In this document: positions 18,554 to 25,968 of the stretch, in pieces
Layout of the letters: each line of letters starts with the position of its first letter
Numbering within the stretch: the first letter of the stretch is position 1
NCBI GenBank assembly: GCA_022447545.1
Contig: JAKVBI010000003.1
Coordinates: forward strand, 1 to 64,000
Direction of reading: 5' to 3'
DNA: 64,000 nt
Source: Myxococcota bacterium
GTDB taxonomy: Bacteria; Myxococcota_A; UBA9160; SMWR01
The notes under the pieces: generated by a model
What the model saw: the letters and a program-made list of their open reading frames with translations, nothing else
Databases searched by the model: none
Told to the model about the DNA's origin: nothing
Position numbers and translations under genes: made by a program

Positions 18554-19279
18554 ATGGGCTGTGCACTGGTGATTGGCGTGGGAAGTCGCTCGGGCGTCGG
18601 CGGGGCGCTATGCGATCGCTTTGGACGCGAGGGCCTCCATGTGCTGGTGGCTGGGCGCACCGAGGCAAAGGTCGAGGATGTGGCCCAGTCCGTGCGGGAG
18701 GCCGGAGGCGACGCGACTGCGATCGTTGGCGACACGACTCTCGCTCAGGACGTGATGCGCTTCTTCGACGCCGCCGAAAACGCAGGCGGAATCCCCGAAC
18801 TCGTGGTCTACAACGCCGGGAACAACCGTTTCTCACCGCTGGTGGAGATGACCGACGAGTTTTTCGAGAAACTCTGGCGCGTGTGTTGCTTTGGAGGCTT
18901 TCTGGTGGGGCGAGAGGCCGCTCGGCGCATGGTCCCCAATGGAGGGGGTACGTTGATCTTCACCGGCGCAACAGCCTCCATCCGCGCGCGGCCCCCCTTT
19001 ACGGCCTTCGCATCGGCCAAAGCAGGTCTGCGTGCGGTCGCGCACGGCATGGCCCGGGAATTCGGTCAAAAGGGCCTACACGTCGGACACACCATCATTG
19101 ACGGAGTGATCGACGGGGATCAGGTCAATTCGCGCATGCCTCAGATCAAGGAACGTCTCGGCACTGAAGGAATGCTCCAACCCGCCGACATCGCCGATGC
19201 CTATTGGCGCCTCCACACACAGCCCCGCAGCGCTTGGAGCTTGGAGGTCGACCTGCGTCCCTTCCTGGAGCAATTCTGA
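18554..19279 (+). CDS. Divergent SDR lacking the catalytic tyrosine
   Basis: This 241-residue protein has an SDR fold but an altered active site. The nucleotide-binding loop reads GVGSRSGVGGALC near residues 8-20, NAG is at 87-89 and Ser142 is in TGATAS. The position of the essential Tyr in YxxxK is Phe152 (FASAK, Lys156). Family members with altered centres may have lost activity, use a different chemistry or work only as binding proteins. It starts 17 bp after the GST and is probably the last gene of the LLM-GST-GST-SDR operon. Confidence 0.82.
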   Translation: MGCALVIGVGSRSGVGGALCDRFGREGLHVLVAGRTEAKVEDVAQSVREAGGDATAIVGDTTLAQDVMRFFDAAENAGGIPELVVYNAGNNRFSPLVEMTDEFFEKLWRVCCFGGFLVGREAARRMVPNGGGTLIFTGATASIRARPPFTAFASAKAGLRAVAHGMAREFGQKGLHVGHTIIDGVIDGDQVNSRMPQIKERLGTEGMLQPADIADAYWRLHTQPRSAWSLEVDLRPFLEQF

Positions 19280-19308
19280 TCTCGAGTGTTCATGGCTTTC
19301 AAAAGCCG

Positions 19309-20532
19309 CTACGACCGCATTCTCCGCCAGCGAGCTGCCAATTCGAGACGCGCCGTCTTCACCATGTAACTCAGACCGCGCAACGGGTAGCGGAGCATCT
19401 TGCGTCTCAACAGCCGTATCATGTGCGGCTTGGCATCCATGAACGCTTCACGCTGACCGTGTCCCATGTGCAGCGGAAGAGATGGGACATCGACGACGTC
19501 CACGGGAACATCGAGATGCAACGTCTCTTCCCGCGGGAGCAGACACGCTCGATCATCACAAGCCTGATACCTCACCACCACTTCGAGCTGCACTGAATCT
19601 TGCTCGAGGGGTCGGCATTCGGATGCCAACTCCGAAATCGCGTAGACCGGAACCTGAAGGTCAACGCAGCCACTCCACACCAAAAGATCGAGATCGAGAC
19701 CCTCCAGGCGCAAGGGCCGAGTCGGAGGAAGAATCGGATCCCCCACGACGAGACCCTCGGGACCGTTCACCACGATGGTGACGGGAACCATGCCCTCGGG
19801 CACGGGCTCTCCATAGATGTGCAGTCCTTCTTGCAAATCGAAGCGAACCACCACCCGGCGTTGGGCACCCTGCTTAAGGATCCCATTCCCACCATGCAAG
19901 CTCACCTGGAGGCGTATCTCATCGCTGCCTCCAGTGGCCACCGGCTCCGAAGCATCGAGCAACACGCGACCGATCGCGCTGTCGATGAGGACTTCAGCAC
20001 TGTCGCGCTTCTTGTAACTGTCGTGAAAAAACTTTTCAACCACGACACCATCTTCATCGCTGACAAATGTCCCGGGGTAGGGGAGGCCATAGAGCAGCCC
20101 GTCCGACTCGTCCAGTTGAGCGTTCTCGACCCCGTAGGCACGGATGACCTCGGAGTCGAGATCGGAGAGCAGCGAGTAGGGGATCTGATAGTTCTCGGAG
20201 AACTCGCGCAGGACCCTCCCGTCATCGTACGAGATGGCGTAGAGCCGAATCCCCTGAGCTTCGAACTTCTCGTAAGCGTCGCGCAGCTCAACGAGCTGCG
20301 TCATGCAGGGAGGTCACCAGACAACGGAGCGGTAAAAAACCACGGCAGCTCTGGCGCCCGCTCGATCCTCGTGAAACCGAACGATGCGGCCATTCTGGTC
20401 GGGAAGCGCGAAATCGGGCAGAGGTTCCCCCACCCGAGGCCCGACCTCATGCCCCGCCGGAAGGCCCTTCCGCGCAGGATGGCCCAGCGGCGCCGGCGCT
20501 TCGAACCCCAACTCGTCCCGTTCGACCGTCAA
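19309..20532 (-). CDS. Redoxin (AhpC/TSA-like) selenoprotein with UxxC motif and DsbD-alpha-like C-terminal domain
   Basis: Read through one in-frame UGA, this is a 407-residue protein. Residues about 36-185 form a redoxin domain: GEPLPDFALPDQNGR, then VVFYRSVVW-U73-PPC76, then AISYDD, SLLSDLDSEVIRAYG and PYPGTFVSD. The UGA (20314-20316) falls exactly on the first Cys of the family motif WCPxC, and both sides are in one frame and in family register, so selenocysteine is the simplest reading. A hairpin at 20282-20300 is placed as a bacterial SECIS. Residues about 200-365 resemble the periplasmic DsbD N-terminal domain, ending with YQACDDRACLLP. The start is a TTG at 20532 with AGGAG upstream; no ATG is in frame. 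No signal peptide is obvious. Cys-containing relatives are common in related lineages. A nonsense mutation or sequencing error is the alternative. Confidence 0.78.
20282..20300 (-). promoter_or_regulatory. SECIS-like hairpin downstream of the UGA codon
   Basis: In the mRNA, CGCAGCUC-GUU-GAGCUGCG forms a perfect 8-bp stem with a 3-nt loop starting with G. The stem begins 13 nt after the UGA and the loop 21 nt after it. This meets the published bacterial SECIS rules (apical loop about 16-37 nt from UGA, at least one G in its first two bases). Caution: the stem encodes QLVEL, and CAGCTC/GAGCTG are naturally complementary codon pairs. Confidence 0.6.
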
Positions 20533-20636
20533 CCCTTCACTCTCCTGCAGGTCTCCGACCCACCCGGCAAGTGCCTCCGCCGCTCACGGCAGTTGCATTG
20601 CAGCCTCGGGCAAGACGCTACCCCACGATCCACGAC

Positions 20637-20659
20637 AAAAAAACCGCGGTCCGCGGTGT
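20637..20659 (-). terminator. Rho-independent terminator after the acyltransferase gene
   Basis: On the minus strand ACCGC-GGACC-GCGGT is followed directly by seven T residues, about 55-80 nt past the stop of the acyltransferase gene. It separates that gene from the selenoprotein gene, which would therefore have its own promoter in the roughly 100 bp before 20532. Confidence 0.6.
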
Positions 20660-20715
20660 TCTCATCTCGAATGCGTCAACGGACCAATGCGGGATGGAGA
20701 AGGTTGGGGCGTGTT

Positions 20716-21372
20716 TCAAGCGTCGCGCATCTTGACGAGCCGAGCGGGCACGCCTGCCACGATCGCACGCACTGGAACGTCGCGGGTGACCACGGCTCCG
20801 GCTGCCACGATGGCGCCCTCGCCGATCTCGACCCCATCCACGACAGTGACATTCGCACCCATCCATACATTGCATCCGATGCGGATGCCCAGAGTTGTCT
20901 TTTCCTGCAAGCGAATGGGAGTTTCGAGGTCGTCGTAGCGGTAGTTGTTTCCGACGATCGTGGTGCCAGGGCCAAAGATGCAGTCATCGCCGATTACCAC
21001 GCCCCCAGCACTGGCCGAGATGTATCCATTCGCCGAAAGGGTCACATGACTCCCGATTTCGAGAGGCCCCCCATTGGTCTTGACCTGACAGAAGGAACTG
21101 ATCTGGGTCCCCCGACCCAGTCGGATCGCGGGGTTCAAATCGACCTCCGCGCGCGGGCTCACCCGAGCGCGATACTTCAGCATGTAGATGGCCGTCACCA
21201 TCCACGAGGGGACAAAGAATCGGCGCAGAAGAGTCCAGAGGACAAAGCCTGAAGACTTCGTCGGCACCTCCTTCGAGTCTCCACTCTCACCCGCCGCGGC
21301 TTCGTTTGTCCCTAAACCGTTTCCGGGGAAGCGTTGCGCCACCTCCGTGTTCCCACCTTCCGCAATCGCCAT
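20716..21372 (-). CDS. Hexapeptide-repeat acyltransferase (LacA/CysE/WbbJ type)
   Basis: The 218-residue protein has a left-handed beta-helix acyltransferase domain over about residues 70-215: hexapeptide-style repeats around [33 protein letters not shown], and the end [34 protein letters not shown] and AGVPARLVK. The first 45 residues are polar and low in complexity, and a hydrophobic stretch near 45-65 may attach it to the membrane. These enzymes transfer acetyl groups to sugars of surface polysaccharides. GGGAGA lies before the ATG. It diverges from pdxH and ends with its own terminator. Confidence 0.82.
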   Translation of the reverse strand: MAIAEGGNTEVAQRFPGNGLGTNEAAAGESGDSKEVPTKSSGFVLWTLLRRFFVPSWMVTAIYMLKYRARVSPRAEVDLNPAIRLGRGTQISSFCQVKTNGGPLEIGSHVTLSANGYISASAGGVVIGDDCIFGPGTTIVGNNYRYDDLETPIRLQEKTTLGIRIGCNVWMGANVTVVDGVEIGEGAIVAAGAVVTRDVPVRAIVAGVPARLVKMRDA

Positions 21373-21498
21373 GGAGTCTCCCTTCGAGCGATGCCCAGGC
21401 TCGCCCAGCGCCGCACACCGCTATCGACACGACGATGCCAGAACTTGACCGGCCAATCCGTCCATCGGACCGGCGTGATCCGTCGCTATTCTCCGGGC

Positions 21499-22173
21499 AT
21501 GACTGAAGCACTCCCGGACGCCTGGCTCTCCCGCGACCCACTTCCCGAAGATCCGTTGTCTCTGCTCGTCAATTGGTTGGGCGAGGCCTTCGACGCGGGC
21601 CTTCAGCCCAACCCCCACGCCATGGCCCTGGCCACCTCCAACGCTTCGGGTTCACCTTCGGTTCGAATGGTTCTTTGCCAGAAAATCGACCGCGAGCGAA
21701 GCTGCCTCACCTTCTACACCCACATGGACAGCCGCAAGGGCAAAGAGCTAGCCGATCTTCCCCGCGCTGCGGCGGTCTTCTACTGGTCCGGGCAGAATCG
21801 GCAGGCACGCGTGGAAGGCCCCGTCACACAGCTTCCCGACGCCGAGTCCGATGACTACTTCGCAACCCGACCCACCGATGCGCGCATTGGAGCCTGGGCG
21901 AGTTCCCAGAGCGCTCCCATCTCGAGCCGAGAGGCCCTACTACAGGAGATCGAACGCACCGCGCAACGCTTCGATGTTTCGCTCGAAGATCCTGCCGCGA
22001 CAGTTCCGCGGCCACCGACCTGGGGCGGATACGCGCTGCACGCGGAGACCGTCGAATTGTGGGTCAGCCGCCCGGCGCGCATCCACGATCGCGCGATCTG
22101 GCACCGCGAGATCGCGCCGGAACCAAGCCTCGAACCTTCGACGGGCTGGCAGGTCACGCGCCTTCAGCCCTGA
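21499..22173 (+). CDS. pdxH: Pyridoxamine/pyridoxine 5'-phosphate oxidase
   Basis: This FMN enzyme makes pyridoxal 5'-phosphate from PNP or PMP, the last step of vitamin B6 synthesis and salvage. The 224-residue length is normal. Typical segments are PHAMALATSNASGSPSVRMV with the FMN/substrate contact RMVLCQK, FYTHMDSRKGKEL, the WASSQSAPISS turn, a WGGY segment and the C-terminal WxxxRLxP (here WQVTRLQP). The ATG at 21499 begins the family-like N-terminus; the longer upstream frame has no similarity. Confidence 0.92.
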   Translation: MTEALPDAWLSRDPLPEDPLSLLVNWLGEAFDAGLQPNPHAMALATSNASGSPSVRMVLCQKIDRERSCLTFYTHMDSRKGKELADLPRAAAVFYWSGQNRQARVEGPVTQLPDAESDDYFATRPTDARIGAWASSQSAPISSREALLQEIERTAQRFDVSLEDPAATVPRPPTWGGYALHAETVELWVSRPARIHDRAIWHREIAPEPSLEPSTGWQVTRLQP

Positions 22174-22223
22174 AAGCCACGGCGTTCTGAATCGCCGCGC
22201 TCAATCCGGGCGGATCGAAATCC

Positions 22224-23213
22224 TCAGCGTGGCCGGAAGGTATTCAGCAGGGACTTGGCCAGGGTGTAGAGCTGACGCAGATTCCCCAAACCGGTTACCA
22301 GGGCAACACGCCGACCGTACACCCTGGAGGCCTGCTCGATGGCCGGTCCCACGGGGCCTTTGAGTTGGTCGCTCGCGAATTCCGCGACCTGCGCTCGACC
22401 CAGCACTGCATCCGCGTAGTCGAAGAACCCGTAACACAGAGCGATGAGCGCAAGCCTGACATGTTGACGGAGCGATTCCTCATCCTCCACGCCCAGGGTT
22501 TCCGGATCGCGGAAGAAGAGGTAGTCGCCCTGAGCGATCTGCCCTCGGGAAAAACGGATGGGTTCTCGGCCCGCGTAGGGGGCCGGGACGTAGGAGTACT
22601 TCCTCCAGTGGATGGGCGAAAGCAGATCCATCAATTCGAAACCCTCGCCCCTGAGGTGCAAGGCAATATCTGCGGCTAAGGGTTGTCCGAAACGCTGCTC
22701 GAGAAACGCCACCTCCGATTTGACGACGAGAACATGCGACAGGGTGTCGGCCCCACCCTCCAGGATCTCGAGTTCCGCGCCTTCGACATCGAGCTTGAGG
22801 AAGGCCGGAGGGGGAATTCCGTGGCGCGATGTCACTTCGTCCAGAGAAACAGTGGGAACCTGGAGGGTGCGCTCCACGGTGAACAGGTCCGCGTAGGGAA
22901 AACGCTCGCCCATGCGGGGATCGTGTTCGAGCAGCGAAGCGCCAACGGCTGCTCGAGGAACGAACAGCGTGCGGTCCTCGGAGCGAGCTCCCAGCGCGTA
23001 GGGGAGGTGCGTGAGGGCGCGCCACGGCCCCGGATCCATCCCCTGCAAGCGCTCGAACTCCTGGTCATCGGGCTCGAACCCCCAGGCTTCCACCGCCCAC
23101 GCCATGGGATGAAGGTCCGGCTCGATTCCACCTCGGGAGCCCACGTCCATGGCGGCGATGGGCACCTGCTCGAAGAGCGGCCCAAGAAGCGTCGAACGAA
23201 AGAGATTGAGCAT
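22224..23213 (-). CDS. FkbM-family methyltransferase
   Basis: The 329-residue protein has the FkbM-type SAM-dependent methyltransferase core: AAMDVGSRGG at the SAM-binding loop (residues about 20-30), EPDDQEF after the second strand, and the FkbM hallmark FLKLDVEGAELEILEGG near the middle, followed by VVKSEVAFLEQ. Family members O-methylate sugars or polyketide-type products. The 100-residue C-terminal helical extension is not assigned. It is convergent with pdxH and stands alone. Confidence 0.83.
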   Translation of the reverse strand: MLNLFRSTLLGPLFEQVPIAAMDVGSRGGIEPDLHPMAWAVEAWGFEPDDQEFERLQGMDPGPWRALTHLPYALGARSEDRTLFVPRAAVGASLLEHDPRMGERFPYADLFTVERTLQVPTVSLDEVTSRHGIPPPAFLKLDVEGAELEILEGGADTLSHVLVVKSEVAFLEQRFGQPLAADIALHLRGEGFELMDLLSPIHWRKYSYVPAPYAGREPIRFSRGQIAQGDYLFFRDPETLGVEDEESLRQHVRLALIALCYGFFDYADAVLGRAQVAEFASDQLKGPVGPAIEQASRVYGRRVALVTGLGNLRQLYTLAKSLLNTFRPR

Positions 23214-23392
23214 GCGGTTGTGTGACCTGGAGTCGGGTACCGCTCAAGCTATGACACAGGACCCCGCCAACCGCCACCATCGGGGTCTCGGCAACCGCCG
23301 AGACCGGATGGCTGGACGAACTCGGACTGGGCCCACCTCGATTCGAGCTAGGCGCAGGTAACTGTTACCCTTTCAATCGGGGAAAATTCACA

Positions 23393-24184
23393 GTGTTCGG
23401 TTCAAAACGACGTCGACACAAACGCCTGCGCGAAACGCCGCTCCCCGCTGAAGCGGTTGCCATCGTAGAGCGCAACGTGCCCTACCTACGAGACCTTTCC
23501 GACGAGGACCGAGGTGAACTGCACGGACTGATCCAGATCTTCCTCGACGAAAAGTGGTTCTCCGGATGTGGAGGACTGGATGTCGACGATGAAATCCGGC
23601 TCACCATCGCGGCGCAAGCCTGTGTGCTCCTCCTACGCCGAAACGTGGAAGACGTCTTCCCGGGCCTCGAAAGTATCCTCGTCTACCCCCACGCCTACGT
23701 GGTCGATGCCAAGAAACTCGGACCGGGAGGCATCGTGATCGAAGGGCGCGAGGTCAGACTGGGCGAATCTTGGGACCGCGGCACCCTGGTACTTTCCTGG
23801 GACGATGTCCTGAAGGGCGCCGCCGACGTGCACGACGGCCACAATGTCGTCTTCCACGAATTCGCCCATCGACTCGACCAGCAGTCGGGTGGCGGGGATG
23901 GGGCACCCAACCTTGGGAACCGCTCGCGGTACATCGCCTGGGCACGGGTCCTGGGCGAAGAGTACGAGCATCTGCTGGAGGACATCCACGCACATCGCAA
24001 AACGCTGATCGACGCGTACGGCGCAACCAATCCGGCTGAGTTCTTTGCGGTGATCACCGAGTGCTACTTCGAGAAACCCGTGCAGCTTCGAAAGCGACAT
24101 CCGGAACTGTATGAGCAACTGTGTGGGTTCTACCAGCGTGACCCGGCCGCGCTGAAGCTCGGTGAAACAGAACGAGTGAGCTGA
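23393..24184 (+). CDS. Zinc-dependent peptidase, MtfA family (M90)
   Basis: The 263-residue protein matches the MtfA/M90 peptidases. The zinc motif HExxH is seen as HEFAHRLD near residue 158, with a further glutamate-containing segment NPAEFFAVITECYFEKP about 55 residues later. A signature of the family, VFPGLESILVYPHAYV, precedes it. In E. coli, MtfA modulates glucose uptake by binding the Mlc repressor; no Mlc is visible here. It starts with GTG at 23393, with GGGGAAA upstream. It is cytosolic, with a basic first 15 residues. Confidence 0.88.
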   Translation: MFGSKRRRHKRLRETPLPAEAVAIVERNVPYLRDLSDEDRGELHGLIQIFLDEKWFSGCGGLDVDDEIRLTIAAQACVLLLRRNVEDVFPGLESILVYPHAYVVDAKKLGPGGIVIEGREVRLGESWDRGTLVLSWDDVLKGAADVHDGHNVVFHEFAHRLDQQSGGGDGAPNLGNRSRYIAWARVLGEEYEHLLEDIHAHRKTLIDAYGATNPAEFFAVITECYFEKPVQLRKRHPELYEQLCGFYQRDPAALKLGETERVS

Positions 24185-24196
24185 CTTCGAGAGCCT

Positions 24197-24661
24197 CTAC
24201 TCGACCTGGATGCTGCCCTCGAGTTGCACACGGGGATTGTCCATACTGCCGAAGGCATCGTTGTCGATGGCCCCACCGTAGAGATTCACCTTGTACGGGT
24301 AGGTACCCGGCTTCAGAGGACAGGGCAGGGCCGAGATCTCCAGCCCCGGTGTGACGGGGCGCGACTGGTAGCCGGCCGCCACCTTCATGAGGTTGGGACG
24401 CATGCTGTCGCAGGTCAGTCCCTCGCGAATGCTGTCGGGAAAAAGCAGGACGCCACCGCCACTGGATTCGTTGACCCACGACACGTGGCCACCCGCCTGG
24501 ACCCGCGCAACCTTGGGTACCACGGAAAGCCCTCCAAAGCGCACAACCACGCTCTTACGGGGTTCGTGAGAGCCTCCGGACTTCGAAGGGGGATTGCCCG
24601 TCGAGCCGGCGCAAGCAAGGACAGCGATCAAGAGGACGAGGACCGGGTACTTTCGTATCAC
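24197..24661 (-). CDS. Lipoprotein with cupredoxin-like fold, apparently without copper ligands
   Basis: The 154-residue protein starts at a GTG with GGGAG upstream and has a lipoprotein signal (YPVLVLLIAVLAC, lipobox VLAC, Cys about residue 16). The mature part resembles plastocyanin-like domains: VPKVARVQAGGHVSWVNES, then PCPLKPGTYPYKVNLYG near the end. The His ligands and the CxxxxHxxM loop of copper proteins are absent, so it probably uses only the fold. It is convergent with the MtfA-like gene. No partner is evident. Confidence 0.65.
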   Translation of the reverse strand: MIRKYPVLVLLIAVLACAGSTGNPPSKSGGSHEPRKSVVVRFGGLSVVPKVARVQAGGHVSWVNESSGGGVLLFPDSIREGLTCDSMRPNLMKVAAGYQSRPVTPGLEISALPCPLKPGTYPYKVNLYGGAIDNDAFGSMDNPRVQLEGSIQVE

Positions 24662-24813
24662 AATGGCTCCCAGTGGTGCGTTACACGAATGGTTTTGCTG
24701 GTAGCTCCAGCCGAGGGCGACCATTCTGACGCCACCCCACTCGGGAACTCAAGGGCCCATACGAAGTCGAGAACCGCTATGGGTCTCCCACGGCCAACAC
24801 AGGCGAGGTGCCC

Positions 24814-24972
24814 GTGAACCACTCAAAACCCGTCCGTCACTTCAACCGCTTCCCGGGGAACGCGACCCGTTGGGCACGCGGACTCACAGTCATCGGGATT
24901 GCAGCGTGGCTCCGACCGCAGCCCTGTGTGCTCGTCACCACGGCAACGCTCGCCGGTCTCGGGTGGGCATGA
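24814..24972 (+). CDS. Possible 52-residue membrane peptide upstream of the DedA-like gene
   Basis: A GTG with GAGGTG just before it opens a 52-codon frame whose second half is hydrophobic (LTVIGIAAWLRPQ, VLVTTATLAGLGWA). Its stop overlaps the ATGATG of the next frame. I recognise no family. It may be a real short gene or part of a disrupted N-terminal region of the following gene. Confidence 0.25.
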   Translation: MNHSKPVRHFNRFPGNATRWARGLTVIGIAAWLRPQPCVLVTTATLAGLGWA

Positions 24973-25943
24973 TGACGCGCACGGGCTGGGCTGCGGTCAG
25001 CGTCGCTCTGAGCGCCACCTGTCTGTTGGGGTTGTCGCTGGGCCCCCAACTGCCATCTGGGCATTCCCCCCACCTCACAGGGACCGACTCGAACCGTCTC
25101 TGGACCGGGATCGACGGCGCGAAACCCTCGCGTCCCTCTCGGCGACGGATGGATCTGCTCACTTATGGGCCGAAGGACTTGGAACGAGTTGAGGAGATGC
25201 CCAGAATGCTCGCCGCCTGGCGCCCTGAGTTCCCCGCCCCTTCATCCCATCCCTCGCTACAGCTGCACGTCGAGATTCCTGGCCAGGAAACTCCGAAATC
25301 GCATGGACGACGCTCGGCTGTCTCTCAGCCCGACACCGTTGTCCGTGAGCATCCTGTTTCCATTCATCACAAAACTGTGGCGCTCTTCTCGCGGTACGGT
25401 CCATGGGCCACCTTCGGTGCAATCCTCGTAGAGGGCATGGGGATCCCACTCCCCGGCCAGACTCTGCTCATCGGAGGCGTCCTTTGGCAGACACCCAGAG
25501 GAGGAGCCTGGAGTCTCATCGTCGGAGCCTGGGTGGCGGCAGTGGTGGGTAACACTCTGGGCTACGCGATCGGCGCTGGGTTCCGAGGCCGGCTCTCCCG
25601 CTCGGGCCCTCGCATGTCGAAAATCGCCCACCAGATCCGGAACCGGGGAGCGACCTTCGTCTTATTGGCCCGCTTCGTAGACGGAGCGCGCCAACTCAAC
25701 GGCATCGCGGCGGGCCTTGTCGGCCTTCCCTTCGGACGTTTCACGCTGTTCAACACCGCCGGCGCCCTGCTTTGGGTGGGGGTCTGGTCGGGTGTGGCCT
25801 GGTGGGCCGCAGAACACGCCGACCGCGTAGGAGGACTGCTCCACTCCCATCGTTTGTGGGTCTACGCCGGGTCTGTGGCAATCCTTGGCCTGGGGGCCAT
25901 CGCCCTCCGCCACCGCCATAAGCGCGGTCCATCGAAGCCCTGA
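24969..25943 (+). CDS. DedA-like membrane protein with unusual N-terminal extension
   Basis: Residues about 135-320 of this 324-residue frame are DedA/VTT-like: FSRYGPWATFGAILVEGMGIPLPG near the start, followed by a hydrophobic stretch and the re-entrant-type LARFVDGARQLNGIAAGLVGLP with its conserved R and G. DedA proteins help return undecaprenyl phosphate or phospholipids across the inner membrane. The first 130 residues have a signal-like hydrophobic stretch and then a Pro/Ser-rich, low-similarity segment, which is not normal for the family. The true start may be an internal codon near 25350, or the region may have diverged. It is convergent with mprF, another membrane-lipid gene. Confidence 0.65.
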   Translation: MMTRTGWAAVSVALSATCLLGLSLGPQLPSGHSPHLTGTDSNRLWTGIDGAKPSRPSRRRMDLLTYGPKDLERVEEMPRMLAAWRPEFPAPSSHPSLQLHVEIPGQETPKSHGRRSAVSQPDTVVREHPVSIHHKTVALFSRYGPWATFGAILVEGMGIPLPGQTLLIGGVLWQTPRGGAWSLIVGAWVAAVVGNTLGYAIGAGFRGRLSRSGPRMSKIAHQIRNRGATFVLLARFVDGARQLNGIAAGLVGLPFGRFTLFNTAGALLWVGVWSGVAWWAAEHADRVGGLLHSHRLWVYAGSVAILGLGAIALRHRHKRGPSKP

Positions 25944-25968
25944 ACTCGACTCGAAACCATCCCGCCCC

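Noticed and set aside
20584-20600. A second in-frame TGA near the start of the redoxin gene (ATG CAA CTG CCG TGA) as another Sec codon
   Set aside because: It lies before the conserved domain, there is no SECIS-like hairpin behind it, and a TTG start with AGGAG explains the frame better.
19600-21252. 550-residue plus-strand frame opposite the selenoprotein and acyltransferase genes
   Set aside because: It is a shadow: low-complexity, Arg/His/Pro-rich translation with no domain, caused by the codon bias of the minus-strand genes.
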